64,000 nt of DNA, taken from positions 1 to 64,000 of the forward strand of contig NZ_JAIVLB010000003.1 in NCBI RefSeq assembly GCF_020524495.1, in the 5' to 3' direction. The notes beneath the pieces are model-generated. The model was not told the DNA's origin. It searched no databases and saw only the letters and a list, made by a program, of their open reading frames with translations. A program made the position numbers and the translations under genes. Each line of letters opens with the position of its first letter. The first letter of the stretch is position 1. This document shows, piece after piece, positions 8,741 to 17,411 of the stretch. This DNA comes from Bacillus stratosphericus (lineage in GTDB: Bacteria; Bacillota; Bacilli; Bacillales; Bacillaceae).

Positions 8741-9120
8741 GTCTGAAAATTAAAATAATAGAGATCTTGATCAGGATGATGTGATGTATAGCAAGTGAGC
8801 TGATAGTCTCCTTTTGGAATGGAGAAAGATAGCACCTGTGCCATGACGCTTGTCATATGAATCTGATCGCTTGAATGTGTAAATGGCACCGTTATGGCTC
8901 TATGAACGGATACTGGGGGCTCCTTGCTATTTAATGTCACGATAATAGAAGCCTTTCCATTGTTGATGGCTTCAAAAGAAACACCTTGATCTCCAGTTGC
9001 GAATCCTTGATGAATGGCATCATCTGACCAATCAATAACAGGGGGTACCTCGCTTCCAGCGTATACGGTGATTTGGTGATAGGAGATAGACAGGGAATAT
9101 GTTTGGTTTAAATCATTCAT
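8734..9120 (-). CDS. comJ: Competence protein ComJ (Nin), inhibitor of the DNA-entry nuclease
   Basis: 128 residues, close to the 132 of B. subtilis Nin/ComJ. Shared blocks are LSISYHQITVY, PPVIDWSDDAIHQGFA, GVSFEA, VTVPF-like AITVPFTHSSDQIH and SIPKGDYQLTCYT. In B. subtilis the protein binds and inhibits the nuclease NucA/ComI and is needed for normal transformation. AAAGGAG lies 8 nt before the ATG. Unlike in B. subtilis, it is not directly next to comI: a chemoreceptor fragment lies between them. It is most likely co-transcribed from the ComK-dependent promoter upstream of comI. Confidence 0.88.
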   Translation of the reverse strand: MNDLNQTYSLSISYHQITVYAGSEVPPVIDWSDDAIHQGFATGDQGVSFEAINNGKASIIVTLNSKEPPVSVHRAITVPFTHSSDQIHMTSVMAQVLSFSIPKGDYQLTCYTSHHPDQDLYYFNFQTE

Positions 9121-9136
9121 ATAAAAAACTCCTTTA

Positions 9137-9382
9137 TTAGTGGATTCTGTTCAGCAAGTTATATCGTTGAAAAATAGTAATTGTATCACCTGTATAGTCG
9201 GCTAATTGGTCAACCAATGTGACATGGTCATTGATTTGGGTATACCCGCTGTAAAGCTTGTCATCTTTTATTTGCCATGAGCCATCAATCTTTTCATTTA
9301 GATCGGCGTATCCTAGTTTTAAATTCCCTTTTGCTTTTTCAGTGGCCATTTGCTTAATGTTCTCTGTCATTTCGCAATTCAT
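9137..9382 (-). pseudogene. Cache-domain fragment of a TlpC-like chemoreceptor, with its own ribosome binding site
   Basis: An 81-residue frame: MTENIKQMATEKAKGNLKLG, then DGSWQIKDDKLYSGYTQIND and LADYTGDTITIFQ. This is the extracytoplasmic double-Cache segment just after the first transmembrane helix of TlpC-type methyl-accepting proteins. The first membrane helix, the rest of the Cache fold, HAMP and the signalling domain are missing, and the last residues (RYNLLNRIH) run into unrelated sequence. AGGAG lies 9 nt before the ATG, so it may be translated. In B. subtilis tlpC neighbours nin/nucA. It is most likely debris. Confidence 0.6.
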
Positions 9383-9509
9383 GCTTCTTCACTCCTTTTA
9401 GGTAAAAGATAGGATATCCCTCCTTAAGGATTATCGGCATGAAAAAGATGTTTGAAATACCTGCATGCAGTTACGCGAAAATTTTTTAGTGTAGAAAAAA
9501 TAAAAGATG

Positions 9510-9938
9510 CTATTCAATGATAAATTGAATTCTTGTACCATCAGGGTCATCTGACAATTGATGACTCACCCAAGAGCCTGCCCCCCTGTTATCTGAGGGA
9601 CGTACATATTTCACAGAAGCCCCTGTTCCTCCTTCTTTACACATCGCCATTGGCCATTCGTCCCGGTCAAATCCATGCTTTGTTGGAATGCCATGAAGTG
9701 ATCGATCTCTCTGTTCATCGCTATTTTTACGATCAACCGTACAAATGGATGAATGGCCTTCATCAACGGCTTCTTCTATGTGTTTCGCTGTTTCTGGATA
9801 ACGATCTGACGGAAAGTGTATGGTTTTGTCATAAGATGAATTCGTCGTCTCTTGTTTACTTTGCTCTAGCTGGAAATAGCCTGTTGCTACACCAATAACA
9901 ATGAATAAAAGCAGGAGAATGGTTTTAAGAAGTTTCAT
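9510..9938 (-). CDS. comI: DNA-entry nuclease ComI (NucA), membrane-anchored
   Basis: 142 residues (B. subtilis NucA 147). One N-terminal membrane anchor ([17 protein letters not shown]) leaves the enzyme outside the membrane. The NucA/NucB core shows [25 protein letters not shown], the catalytic block [14 protein letters not shown], and DNRGAGSWV. It cuts bound DNA during competence and creates the end used for uptake. A ComK box lies 80 bp upstream. The inhibitor gene comJ lies downstream on the same strand but is separated from it by a Cache-domain fragment. Confidence 0.92.
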   Translation of the reverse strand: MKLLKTILLLLFIVIGVATGYFQLEQSKQETTNSSYDKTIHFPSDRYPETAKHIEEAVDEGHSSICTVDRKNSDEQRDRSLHGIPTKHGFDRDEWPMAMCKEGGTGASVKYVRPSDNRGAGSWVSHQLSDDPDGTRIQFIIE

Positions 9939-10018
9939 AGATGCTTAGCTCTCTTTCTTTTGTGTATTTTGTAAACAGAAGTATAGCAGAATTACTTACC
10001 AATTTCTTCTGGTTTTGA

Positions 10019-10052
10019 AAAAACGTCTTTTAAAGTTCGAAATACGTATTTT
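10019..10052 (-). promoter_or_regulatory. ComK box (K-box) upstream of comI
   Basis: Two AT-boxes of form AAAA-N5-TTTT are seen: a perfect AAAA-ACGTC-TTTT (10019-10031) and AAAT-ACGTA-TTTT with one mismatch (10040-10052). They are separated by 8 bp, one of the spacings known for ComK sites in B. subtilis. A TATACT -10 candidate for comI lies on the minus strand at 9980-9985. Confidence 0.75.
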
Positions 10053-10204
10053 CCCCGTTTTGTTCTGGTTTCATATTTGTATAAAATCATAATAATTTTA
10101 ATTTTGCTGATGATAAAACGGTTATGAATATGCAAAATAGCTTTATTACGGGTTTTTTGGCTTATTTCACGATTTTAACACACCAGAAATTTTAAAAAAT
10201 AAAA

Positions 10205-10233
10205 TTGACTAGACCGATATGCTTTAATAATAT
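10205..10233 (+). promoter_or_regulatory. sigA promoter of the hydantoinase/ABC-transporter operon
   Basis: TTGACT and TAATAT are 17 bp apart, ending 73 nt before the hyuA start. No clear TnrA, CodY or CcpA site was found beside it. The 368-bp stretch 9939-10306 holds only this promoter and the divergent comI control region. Confidence 0.65.
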
Positions 10234-10306
10234 GGAGTCAAATATCAAAAAAATGTCGTAATTTATCAAAATATGATTCTATTTACATTGCAGGAGGGAA
10301 GTACAT

Positions 10307-12376
10307 ATGGCGGATATCTCTTATCGGCTTGGAATAGACATAGGTGGAACATTTACTGATTTATTGCTGATGAATGAAGCAACAGGGGAGCTAACTGAAC
10401 TCAAGACACCTACAGTGACAGATGACCCAGCCCAGGGAATTATCAATGGGCTAAACCTTCTAAAAGAAAGAGGTGTCAATTTATCCAAAATCCAATATCT
10501 CGTACATGGGATGACAATAGGCCTTAATACATTATTGCAGCGAAAAGGAGCGGATTTGGCCCTTTTTGTGACGGAAGGTTTTCAAGATATTTTGTCCTTA
10601 CAACGTTTACGTTTACCCATTCCTTATGACTTCAATTCTCGTTTACCAGAACCATTGATACCACGAAAGCATGTATACCCAATCTCTGAGAGGTTGTTAC
10701 ATGATGGTACGATTAAAAAACCTCTTCATCTGCAGCAATTAGATGATGCTGTACAGCAAGTCATCTCTAAAAAGCTCGAAGGTATCGTCATTTCTTTTTT
10801 ACATAGTTATCAAAATCCAGTTCATGAATTACAGGCAAAAGCCTATATCAACCACCATTACCCTCAGTTAGAAGTCATTACTTCTTCAGAATTATGGCCA
10901 GAAATGAGGGAATACGAGCGTACAGTGATGTCTGTTGTGAATTTGTACATTCAACCAAAGGTGAAACAGTATTTACAAACATTGAAAAGTCGCTTGAAAG
11001 AAGAAGGTGTACCAATTTCTCCATACATTACCCAATCAAATGGTGGTTTAATGAATGCAGAAAGTGCAGCAACCTCACCCATTAAAACGCTTTTTTCTGG
11101 TCCGGCAGCTGGTGTCATTGGTGCGGCAAAAATCGCAGCATCTACGAACGAATCCAATTTGATTACTTTTGATGTTGGGGGTACGAGTGCGGATATCTCG
11201 ATTATTCAAAATAGGCAGCCTACAATGACCCAATCAAGTCAGCTTTCAGGCTTTCCTATCATTCTTCCATCTGTTGCGATGTATTCAATTGGGGCAGGTG
11301 GAGGTTCTGTAGCGTGGATTGATCAGGGTGGGCTGTTAAAGGCAGGTCCGGAATCAGTTGGTTCCCACCCTGGCCCAGCTTCGTATGGAAAGGGAAAGAA
11401 AGCAGCTTTAACTGATGCGTTTCTCATATGCGGTTATCTCAATGAGGATCGTTTTGCAGGCGGCCATTTACAATTGCAGCTGTCTGCAGCGAAGTTGGCC
11501 TTTCAACCAGTTGCTGATGAGCTGAATATAACGGTCGAACAGGCGGCTGACCAGCTCATTCAAGTGGCTGTAGCCAATATGTACACTGAACTAAGCAATG
11601 TCATGGAGCAGCAGGGGTTTGACCCTAGGGATTTTAGTTTGCTAGCATTTGGCGGCGCAGGACCCGTTGTAGCAAATTTCCTTGCCAGAGAAATTCATGC
11701 GAAAAATGTGGTCGTTCCTCAAAGCGCTGGTACATTATGTGCGCTAGGTGCGCTAACAGCTGATTTTATTCATGATGCTGTGTTGTCCAAGAAAATATGC
11801 TTACAAGACTATACAATTGACCAATTAAAACAAGATTATGAAATGCTTTCGTGTAGAGCAACTGATTGGTTCAGTCAGCAACACATTCAACATATCAAAG
11901 AGACATCCATTCTGTTATTGGCGGACGCACGCTATCAAGGGCAAGCATTTGAGATTGAATTGCCATTATCGGCTGATTGGCTGAAGCAAGAACAAAATAT
12001 CCATCAGCTCACTGAAGCATTTCACAAACTGCATAAACGTCAATATGGACATAGAGATGATCAGGCAAAAATTGAGTTTACTCATTTACGAGTTCGAGTC
12101 ATAGGCGAGACGCCGTCGCTACCTTTCTCACCTGTTCATGAAAGCATCGGACAGTCTTTAACACCACATGAATATAGACGTATCTTTATAGAAGAAAAAG
12201 AGTACAAAGCATCTGTTTACAACCGGAGAACTCTGCCAGTAGGTTCTGTCGTGAATGGACCTGCCGTTATTGAGCAGGATGATACAACAACAATGATTTT
12301 GCCAAACTGGGTAGGAAGCATAGACCATTCTGGAAACTTGGTGATTTCATGGGAGGTGGATTTACATGAAAACTGA
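10307..12376 (+). CDS. hyuA: Hydantoinase/oxoprolinase subunit A (HyuA)
   Basis: 689 residues, the usual size for HyuA/N-methylhydantoinase A subunits, which use ATP to open the ring of hydantoins or 5-oxoproline. ASKHA-type nucleotide-binding blocks are clear: GIDIGGTFTDLLLM at the N-terminus, SGPAAGVIGA, FDVGGTSADISII, and GGAGPVVANFLA. It is cytoplasmic and acts with HyuB. AGGAGGG lies 8 nt before the ATG. It overlaps hyuB by 11 nt, so the two are translationally coupled. The real substrate is not shown by sequence; the linked polyamine-type importer suggests a small nitrogenous compound taken from outside. Confidence 0.88.
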   Translation: MADISYRLGIDIGGTFTDLLLMNEATGELTELKTPTVTDDPAQGIINGLNLLKERGVNLSKIQYLVHGMTIGLNTLLQRKGADLALFVTEGFQDILSLQRLRLPIPYDFNSRLPEPLIPRKHVYPISERLLHDGTIKKPLHLQQLDDAVQQVISKKLEGIVISFLHSYQNPVHELQAKAYINHHYPQLEVITSSELWPEMREYERTVMSVVNLYIQPKVKQYLQTLKSRLKEEGVPISPYITQSNGGLMNAESAATSPIKTLFSGPAAGVIGAAKIAASTNESNLITFDVGGTSADISIIQNRQPTMTQSSQLSGFPIILPSVAMYSIGAGGGSVAWIDQGGLLKAGPESVGSHPGPASYGKGKKAALTDAFLICGYLNEDRFAGGHLQLQLSAAKLAFQPVADELNITVEQAADQLIQVAVANMYTELSNVMEQQGFDPRDFSLLAFGGAGPVVANFLAREIHAKNVVVPQSAGTLCALGALTADFIHDAVLSKKICLQDYTIDQLKQDYEMLSCRATDWFSQQHIQHIKETSILLLADARYQGQAFEIELPLSADWLKQEQNIHQLTEAFHKLHKRQYGHRDDQAKIEFTHLRVRVIGETPSLPFSPVHESIGQSLTPHEYRRIFIEEKEYKASVYNRRTLPVGSVVNGPAVIEQDDTTTMILPNWVGSIDHSGNLVISWEVDLHEN

Positions 12377-14357
12377 TCCAGCAAAGCTTGAGATGATGCG
12401 TAGTTATTTTAATGCGATTGCATCAGGCATGGGACATATTATTGAGCGAACGTCATTTACGACCTTCGTAAAAGAATCTGCTGATTTTGGGACAGCATTA
12501 GCCACGCCGTCTGGGGATTTCTTTGTTTATCCGAAGACAGTCGGTGTGACAATCTTTTTAGGGCTGAGTCTAAAAAAGACGATTGAAGAAAGCGGGCCGA
12601 TGCAGCCTGGTGATATTATCATCACAAATGATCCTTATACGACAGATGGTTTAGCAACTCACCTTCCAGATGTTCATATCATTAAACCCATTTTCATAGA
12701 TGATGAAATCGTGAGCTATGCTTGGTCTTTTGTCCATGTAAGTGATGTGGGCGGTCTTGTGCCTTCGAGTATTTCACCTACTGCGACGGATGTTCATCAA
12801 GAAGGATTAAGAATCCCGCCAGTGAAAATTTATGAGGCGGGGAAAGAGAATCAGGTGGTTCGTACCTTTCTAAGAGCAAATAGCCGGGCCAGTCATTTAA
12901 ATGATGGAGATATCAATGCGATGATTGCTGCAGTCAATACAGCAGATATTCGGTTAAAAGAAATGATCGAGAAATTTGGGGAAAACGAAGTGAAGCAAGG
13001 AATGCTCGACCTGTTGAAGCAAGCCGCGGATCGTGCAGGAAAGGTTATTGATGCCATTCCAGATGGAACGAGTGAATTCGCTGATTATTTAGATGATGAT
13101 ATGATATCGAACGTGCCTATCCGATTAAAAATCAAGTTAACGGTCAAAGGAAAACAGCTGACTCTGGACTTTTCTGAGTGTGACCCACAAGTAAAGACAG
13201 CTTTTAACCTTGTCACCAACGGTCAGGAGCATTCCTTCCTATATCAAGGGTTGATTAATTACATCATTAGTAAAGATCCGTTTATACCGATTAATGGTGG
13301 AATTACGTATCCAATAGAAGTTATTTCTCCTAAAGGAACGCTTGTGCATCCAGAATATCCGGCCTCTGTCGGTATTCGGCATTCAATTACAATGAGGCTG
13401 TACAATGTTGTTTTAGGTGCAATTGGAAAGCTGTTACCTGAAGCAGTACCAGCAGCAGGCGCAGGTCAATCCGCTATTGTTGTTCTCTCTGTTCCTGATG
13501 ATCAAACAGGGGGCAGGAAAATGTCCGTTGTCGAACCACTAGGCGGAGGCGGCGGTGCTCAACAAGGTGCTGATGGAGTTGATGGTATCGATCATTCATC
13601 AGGGTTTTTAAAGAATACACCTATTGAGAGCTTGGAACAGCATATCGATATTCATGTTCACCGATATGAGTTCTTACCGAACACAGGTGGAGCGGGAGAG
13701 AATAGAGGCGGACATGCCATTTGTTTAGAATTTGAAGTAATAAAGCCTGAATCGATGGTGACAGCACGAGGGATGGAACGGATGAAATTCCAACCTTGGG
13801 GATTTATGGGCGGCCGGGCAGGAGCAGTTGGTGAGGTGAAAAAAATCACACCAAATGGAGAAAAACAAAACCAGTCAAAAATTGATGTCCTGCGTCTTGA
13901 AAAAGGTGATATTGTTCAATTGATTTCACCAAGTGGTGGAGGCTGGGGGAATCCATTTGCTAGAAAGAAAGAAACAGTGCTTCAGGAAGTGGAAGAAGGT
14001 CTTTTGAGTGAAGAAAGAGCGCTTCAGCAATATGGCGTCAAAGTTTATTTAGACCACAATGAATGGAAAATTGACGAAGAGCAGACCAGCAGGCTTCGCG
14101 AAAAGGTCTATAATGAAGTATTTACTGACGTCGTGTGGGATTTTGGAAACGAACGAGCAGCTTATGAGAAAGTATGGACAGGCGAAGCCAGCAGCGAACT
14201 TGCCGTTCAGCTTCGTTCATACCTACCTAATGAACGTACGCGCTATAAGCATGCGGTTCATGACTATTTTAGACATAGAGATGAACCGTTATCAAAGGCG
14301 GATATTGTGAAGGCACTTGACCAAATGAATCAACAAAAAGGGGGAAATGAATCATGA
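12366..14357 (+). CDS. hyuB: Hydantoinase/oxoprolinase subunit B (HyuB)
   Basis: 663 residues of the hydantoinase_B family, somewhat longer than the common ~520-600. Blocks seen: SYFNAIASGMGHIIERTSFT, KESADFGTALATPSGDFF, GDIIITNDPYTTDGLATHLP, the metal-site-like SFVHVSDVGG, TAFNLVTNGQ, SVGIRHSITMRLYNV, GGGGGAQQGADGVDG and the late glycine-rich SPSGGGWGNP. It forms a complex with HyuA. Its ATG lies inside the end of hyuA after GGGAGGTGG, and its stop overlaps the next start (ATGA). Confidence 0.88.
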   Translation: MKTDPAKLEMMRSYFNAIASGMGHIIERTSFTTFVKESADFGTALATPSGDFFVYPKTVGVTIFLGLSLKKTIEESGPMQPGDIIITNDPYTTDGLATHLPDVHIIKPIFIDDEIVSYAWSFVHVSDVGGLVPSSISPTATDVHQEGLRIPPVKIYEAGKENQVVRTFLRANSRASHLNDGDINAMIAAVNTADIRLKEMIEKFGENEVKQGMLDLLKQAADRAGKVIDAIPDGTSEFADYLDDDMISNVPIRLKIKLTVKGKQLTLDFSECDPQVKTAFNLVTNGQEHSFLYQGLINYIISKDPFIPINGGITYPIEVISPKGTLVHPEYPASVGIRHSITMRLYNVVLGAIGKLLPEAVPAAGAGQSAIVVLSVPDDQTGGRKMSVVEPLGGGGGAQQGADGVDGIDHSSGFLKNTPIESLEQHIDIHVHRYEFLPNTGGAGENRGGHAICLEFEVIKPESMVTARGMERMKFQPWGFMGGRAGAVGEVKKITPNGEKQNQSKIDVLRLEKGDIVQLISPSGGGWGNPFARKKETVLQEVEEGLLSEERALQQYGVKVYLDHNEWKIDEEQTSRLREKVYNEVFTDVVWDFGNERAAYEKVWTGEASSELAVQLRSYLPNERTRYKHAVHDYFRHRDEPLSKADIVKALDQMNQQKGGNES

Positions 14358-15439
14358 AAAGAAGATTAATCACCATGTTTGCAGGCATCCTATCAATGGT
14401 TCTGTTATTGACTGCTTGCGCTGGAAATGGACAGGATCAAAGCAAGCAACAGCAGACTGTCATCGTTGGTGTATACGGTGGTGATTGGGAAAAGAATATA
14501 AAGCCAATTTTTGAAACGTTTGAAGAAGATACTGGAATTAAAGTTCAAACCGTCTCTGGGGCAGATTCGGAATGGTTTACGAAATTAAAAGCATCAAATG
14601 GTAAAAATCCACCGTATGATTTGCTCATTTTACAGCCTGATACGATTCAAAGAGGCATTGCAGCAAACGTTCTTGAGTCCATTGACGAAGATCAAGTACC
14701 GAACGTGAAAAAACTTTATCGTTCTGTTCAAAAAAAGCTCACTGTTGATGGAAAACAATATGCAGCAGGCTTTAGTATGGGCCAGCTAGGGATTGCTTAT
14801 AGAAAAGACCTTGTAAAGCAGGAACCAAATAGCTGGACAGACCTATGGAGCAGTCAGCTTAAAGGGAAAATTGCCATTTCTTCGCCAACCTATTCAGCCG
14901 GCTTGCAATTTTTCTCTGCACTTGTTCACGCTCAAGGGGGGATAGAGTCAAATCCTAAGGATATTGATAAAGCATTTAAAAGCCTAGCACAATTAAAAGG
15001 GCATGTAGCTGCTTTCCCAGATAACCCAGGGTCTATTCAAACCTTGTTAGAACGTGGTGACGTTGCGGCAGTTCCATATTGGGATGGTCGAGTATTTGCA
15101 CTTGAAGAAGAAGGAATGGATATTGGTTTCTCCTATCCGAAGGAGGGCGCTGTTGCAGCTGTCGCGAGCTGGGCGTTAACGAAGGGAAGCCAGCATGAGG
15201 AAGCAGCTTATAAACTATTAAACTACTTAAGTGGAAAAGAAGCTCAGGAGTCTTTCTCTGAAAAATCTTACTATGGTATGTCGAATTCTGATGTGAAATA
15301 CGGGGACAAGATTAAGGGAAAAGTGAAGGTTGGAGAGAATTATTATAGTAAGCTTACTTGGGTAGATTACGAAACAGCGACTTCAGAGCTTGGTAATTGG
15401 ACAAATCGATGGAACGAAGTATTAGGCGGAGGAAAATAG
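14354..15439 (+). CDS. Substrate-binding lipoprotein of a spermidine/putrescine-type ABC importer
   Basis: 361 residues with a lipoprotein signal peptide (MKRRLITMFAGILSMVLLL, lipobox LLTAC). The mature protein is a PotD/type-2 periplasmic binding fold: VIVGVYGGDWEKNIKPIFE, FEEDTGIKV, YDLLILQPDTI, AGFSMGQLGIAYRKD, WTDLWSSQLKGKIAISSPTY and VPYWDGR. It captures the ligand outside the membrane for the two permeases downstream. The ATGA overlap with hyuB and the operon context suggest the ligand is the HyuAB substrate rather than a polyamine, but that is inference. Confidence 0.87.
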   Translation: MKRRLITMFAGILSMVLLLTACAGNGQDQSKQQQTVIVGVYGGDWEKNIKPIFETFEEDTGIKVQTVSGADSEWFTKLKASNGKNPPYDLLILQPDTIQRGIAANVLESIDEDQVPNVKKLYRSVQKKLTVDGKQYAAGFSMGQLGIAYRKDLVKQEPNSWTDLWSSQLKGKIAISSPTYSAGLQFFSALVHAQGGIESNPKDIDKAFKSLAQLKGHVAAFPDNPGSIQTLLERGDVAAVPYWDGRVFALEEEGMDIGFSYPKEGAVAAVASWALTKGSQHEEAAYKLLNYLSGKEAQESFSEKSYYGMSNSDVKYGDKIKGKVKVGENYYSKLTWVDYETATSELGNWTNRWNEVLGGGK

Positions 15440-15447
15440 GTGATCGC

Positions 15448-16539
15448 ATGATTGGAATCAATTTAGAACACATCAGCCAGCATTTCGGCGAGCAGATTGC
15501 TCTTGACGATGTCAGTCTTAAAGTGAATGAGGGGGAGTTTTTCTCCCTTCTTGGCCCTAGTGGCTGCGGAAAATCTACTTTACTAAACATCATTGGCGGT
15601 TTTTTAGAACCGACAAAAGGAGTCGTCTATATTGGCGATCAAGATGTGACTGCTTTACCGCCTTATCAAAGAAAAACGGGTATGGTTTTTCAAAGCTATG
15701 CACTTTTCCCACATCTCACCGTATTTGATAATGTGGCGTACGGGTTGAAGGTTCAAAAGAAAAAGAAAGGAGAAATTAAGCAAAAGGTCATGGAGAGTTT
15801 ATCTCTGGTCCAATTAGAGGTATTTGAGAAACGAATGCCGCACCAATTAAGTGGTGGTCAGCAGCAGCGGGTGGCGATTGCAAGGGCGCTTGCAATTCAG
15901 CCGTCTGTTCTCCTTCTGGATGAACCGCTCAGCAACCTAGATGCAAAGCTAAGAAAAAATATGCAGACTGAGCTTCGAAATATTCAAAGGGATGTCGGGA
16001 TTACGACCATTCTTGTAACTCATGATCAGGAAGAAGCCTTAAGCCTGTCAGACAGGATTGGCATTTTAGGAGAGGGAAGAATTCAGCAGATTGGGACGCC
16101 TTTAGAGGTATATCGACAGCCAAATAATCGATTTGTCGCTGAATTTATTGGGCAGGTTAATATATTTGAGGCAGTGTATGATGAATCTGGTTCCACATTC
16201 ACTGTTCCACATTTAACCCAGTTAAACGGACAGCATGTTCAATTGAAGGCTGCGGTGTATAAAGAGAAGAGAGAGAAGTATTTACTCATGCTGCGTCCTG
16301 AGAGAATCAGCATATCTTCTGTGCGAGAGGAAATACAACCAAACCATGTCACAGGCATTTTAGCATACGTCAATTATATAGGGCACTCTTTACGTTTGGT
16401 CGTGGGGCTTAATAGAGGTGAAATTATTGTGCATGCATCAGACGCAGCATTTCCTCAGATTCCAGAAGTTGGGGAAACTGTGCATATTCATTGGCAGCCT
16501 GAAGATATCGTTTTCTTAGATTCGAAGGTGCATACGTGA
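15448..16539 (+). CDS. ABC transporter ATPase, PotA-like
   Basis: 363 residues from the ATG at 15448 (AGGTGAT upstream); an open frame extends back into the preceding gene but that start is unlikely. Walker A GPSGCGKSTL, Q-loop VFQSYALFPH, signature LSGGQQQRVAIARAL, Walker B LLLDEPLSNLD and switch His in LVTHDQEEA are all intact. The C-terminal ~120 residues (YLLMLRPERISI onward) form the TOBE/OB regulatory domain typical of PotA/MalK-type importers. It energises uptake through the two permeases and ends in a TGATG overlap with the first. Confidence 0.92.
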   Translation: MIGINLEHISQHFGEQIALDDVSLKVNEGEFFSLLGPSGCGKSTLLNIIGGFLEPTKGVVYIGDQDVTALPPYQRKTGMVFQSYALFPHLTVFDNVAYGLKVQKKKKGEIKQKVMESLSLVQLEVFEKRMPHQLSGGQQQRVAIARALAIQPSVLLLDEPLSNLDAKLRKNMQTELRNIQRDVGITTILVTHDQEEALSLSDRIGILGEGRIQQIGTPLEVYRQPNNRFVAEFIGQVNIFEAVYDESGSTFTVPHLTQLNGQHVQLKAAVYKEKREKYLLMLRPERISISSVREEIQPNHVTGILAYVNYIGHSLRLVVGLNRGEIIVHASDAAFPQIPEVGETVHIHWQPEDIVFLDSKVHT

Positions 16540-17411
16540 TGCGAATCAAAAAAAAGAATCAACGATTTCATTGGTTTATGCTGCTGCCAGCTTGTTTGTT
16601 TCTTGTTGTATTCCTTCTTGTTCCGCTTGTGATGATGTTCGTCCTTAGTTTTCGTGATGTTGATTCAATGATGAATACATTACAATCCTATAGCTTTTCT
16701 CAATATATATATATGTTTACGACAGATGCGTATGTGAAGGCAATTGGAAGTACAGTGTGGGTAGCATTAAAGACAACAGTAATTTGTTTATTGATGGCTT
16801 ATCCTGCAGCGTATCTTCTAGTAAAGGCACCTACCCCGCGACTACGGGCATTTCTCTATATCCTACTTGTGTCGCCACTTTTGACAAGTATTGTCATTCG
16901 GACGTTTGCATGGATCGTTCTTCTCTCGCAACATGGTTTGATCAATGGCATGTTATTAGATTTACATGTGATTGAGCAGCCCTTATCTATGCTGTGGAAT
17001 ATGAATGCGGTGATTATTGCTTATGTTCAAGTGATGCTACCTTTTGCGGTGCTGCCTATTGCAACCAGCTTAACTGAAATGGATCGTCATTTAAGACAGG
17101 CTTCTATGAGTCTTGGGGCTGGGCGTATTCGTACTTTTTTACATGTGACCTTACCACTTACCATTCCAGGCATGATCACTGGGGCGATTATTGTCTTCTC
17201 ATTAGCAGCGGGGAGCTATATCACCCCGCTTTTAGTCGGCGGACGAATGCAGCCGCTGCTCCCGTTATCTATTTATCAGCAGGTCATGCAAGTCTATAAC
17301 CTACCTCTTGCTGCTGCCATGTCGTTTACCTTGTTGGTTTGTGTGCTCGTGGTGGTCAGTCTACTAAGCTATCTGTTGAAGTGTTGGGAGGCGAGAATGA
17401 ATGCGTCATAA
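16539..17411 (+). CDS. ABC transporter permease 1, PotB-like
   Basis: 290 residues with six membrane segments: the first at ~10-35 (WFMLLPACLFLVVFLLVPLV), then WVALKTTVICLLMAYPAAYL, FLYILLVSPLLTSIVIRTFAW, VIIAYVQVMLPFAVLPIATSL and two near the C-terminus. The EAA-type coupling loop reads MDRHLRQASMSLGAGRIRTF followed by HVTLPLTIPG, which contacts the ATPase. The start ATG overlaps the ATPase stop; a GTG 3 nt earlier is possible. It overlaps the second permease by 11 nt. Confidence 0.9.
   Translation: MRIKKKNQRFHWFMLLPACLFLVVFLLVPLVMMFVLSFRDVDSMMNTLQSYSFSQYIYMFTTDAYVKAIGSTVWVALKTTVICLLMAYPAAYLLVKAPTPRLRAFLYILLVSPLLTSIVIRTFAWIVLLSQHGLINGMLLDLHVIEQPLSMLWNMNAVIIAYVQVMLPFAVLPIATSLTEMDRHLRQASMSLGAGRIRTFLHVTLPLTIPGMITGAIIVFSLAAGSYITPLLVGGRMQPLLPLSIYQQVMQVYNLPLAAAMSFTLLVCVLVVVSLLSYLLKCWEARMNAS

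Noticed and set aside
15397-15447. Upstream start for the PotA-like ATPase
   Set aside because: It lies inside the binding-protein gene without a ribosome binding site; the ATG at 15448 begins with the normal family N-terminus.
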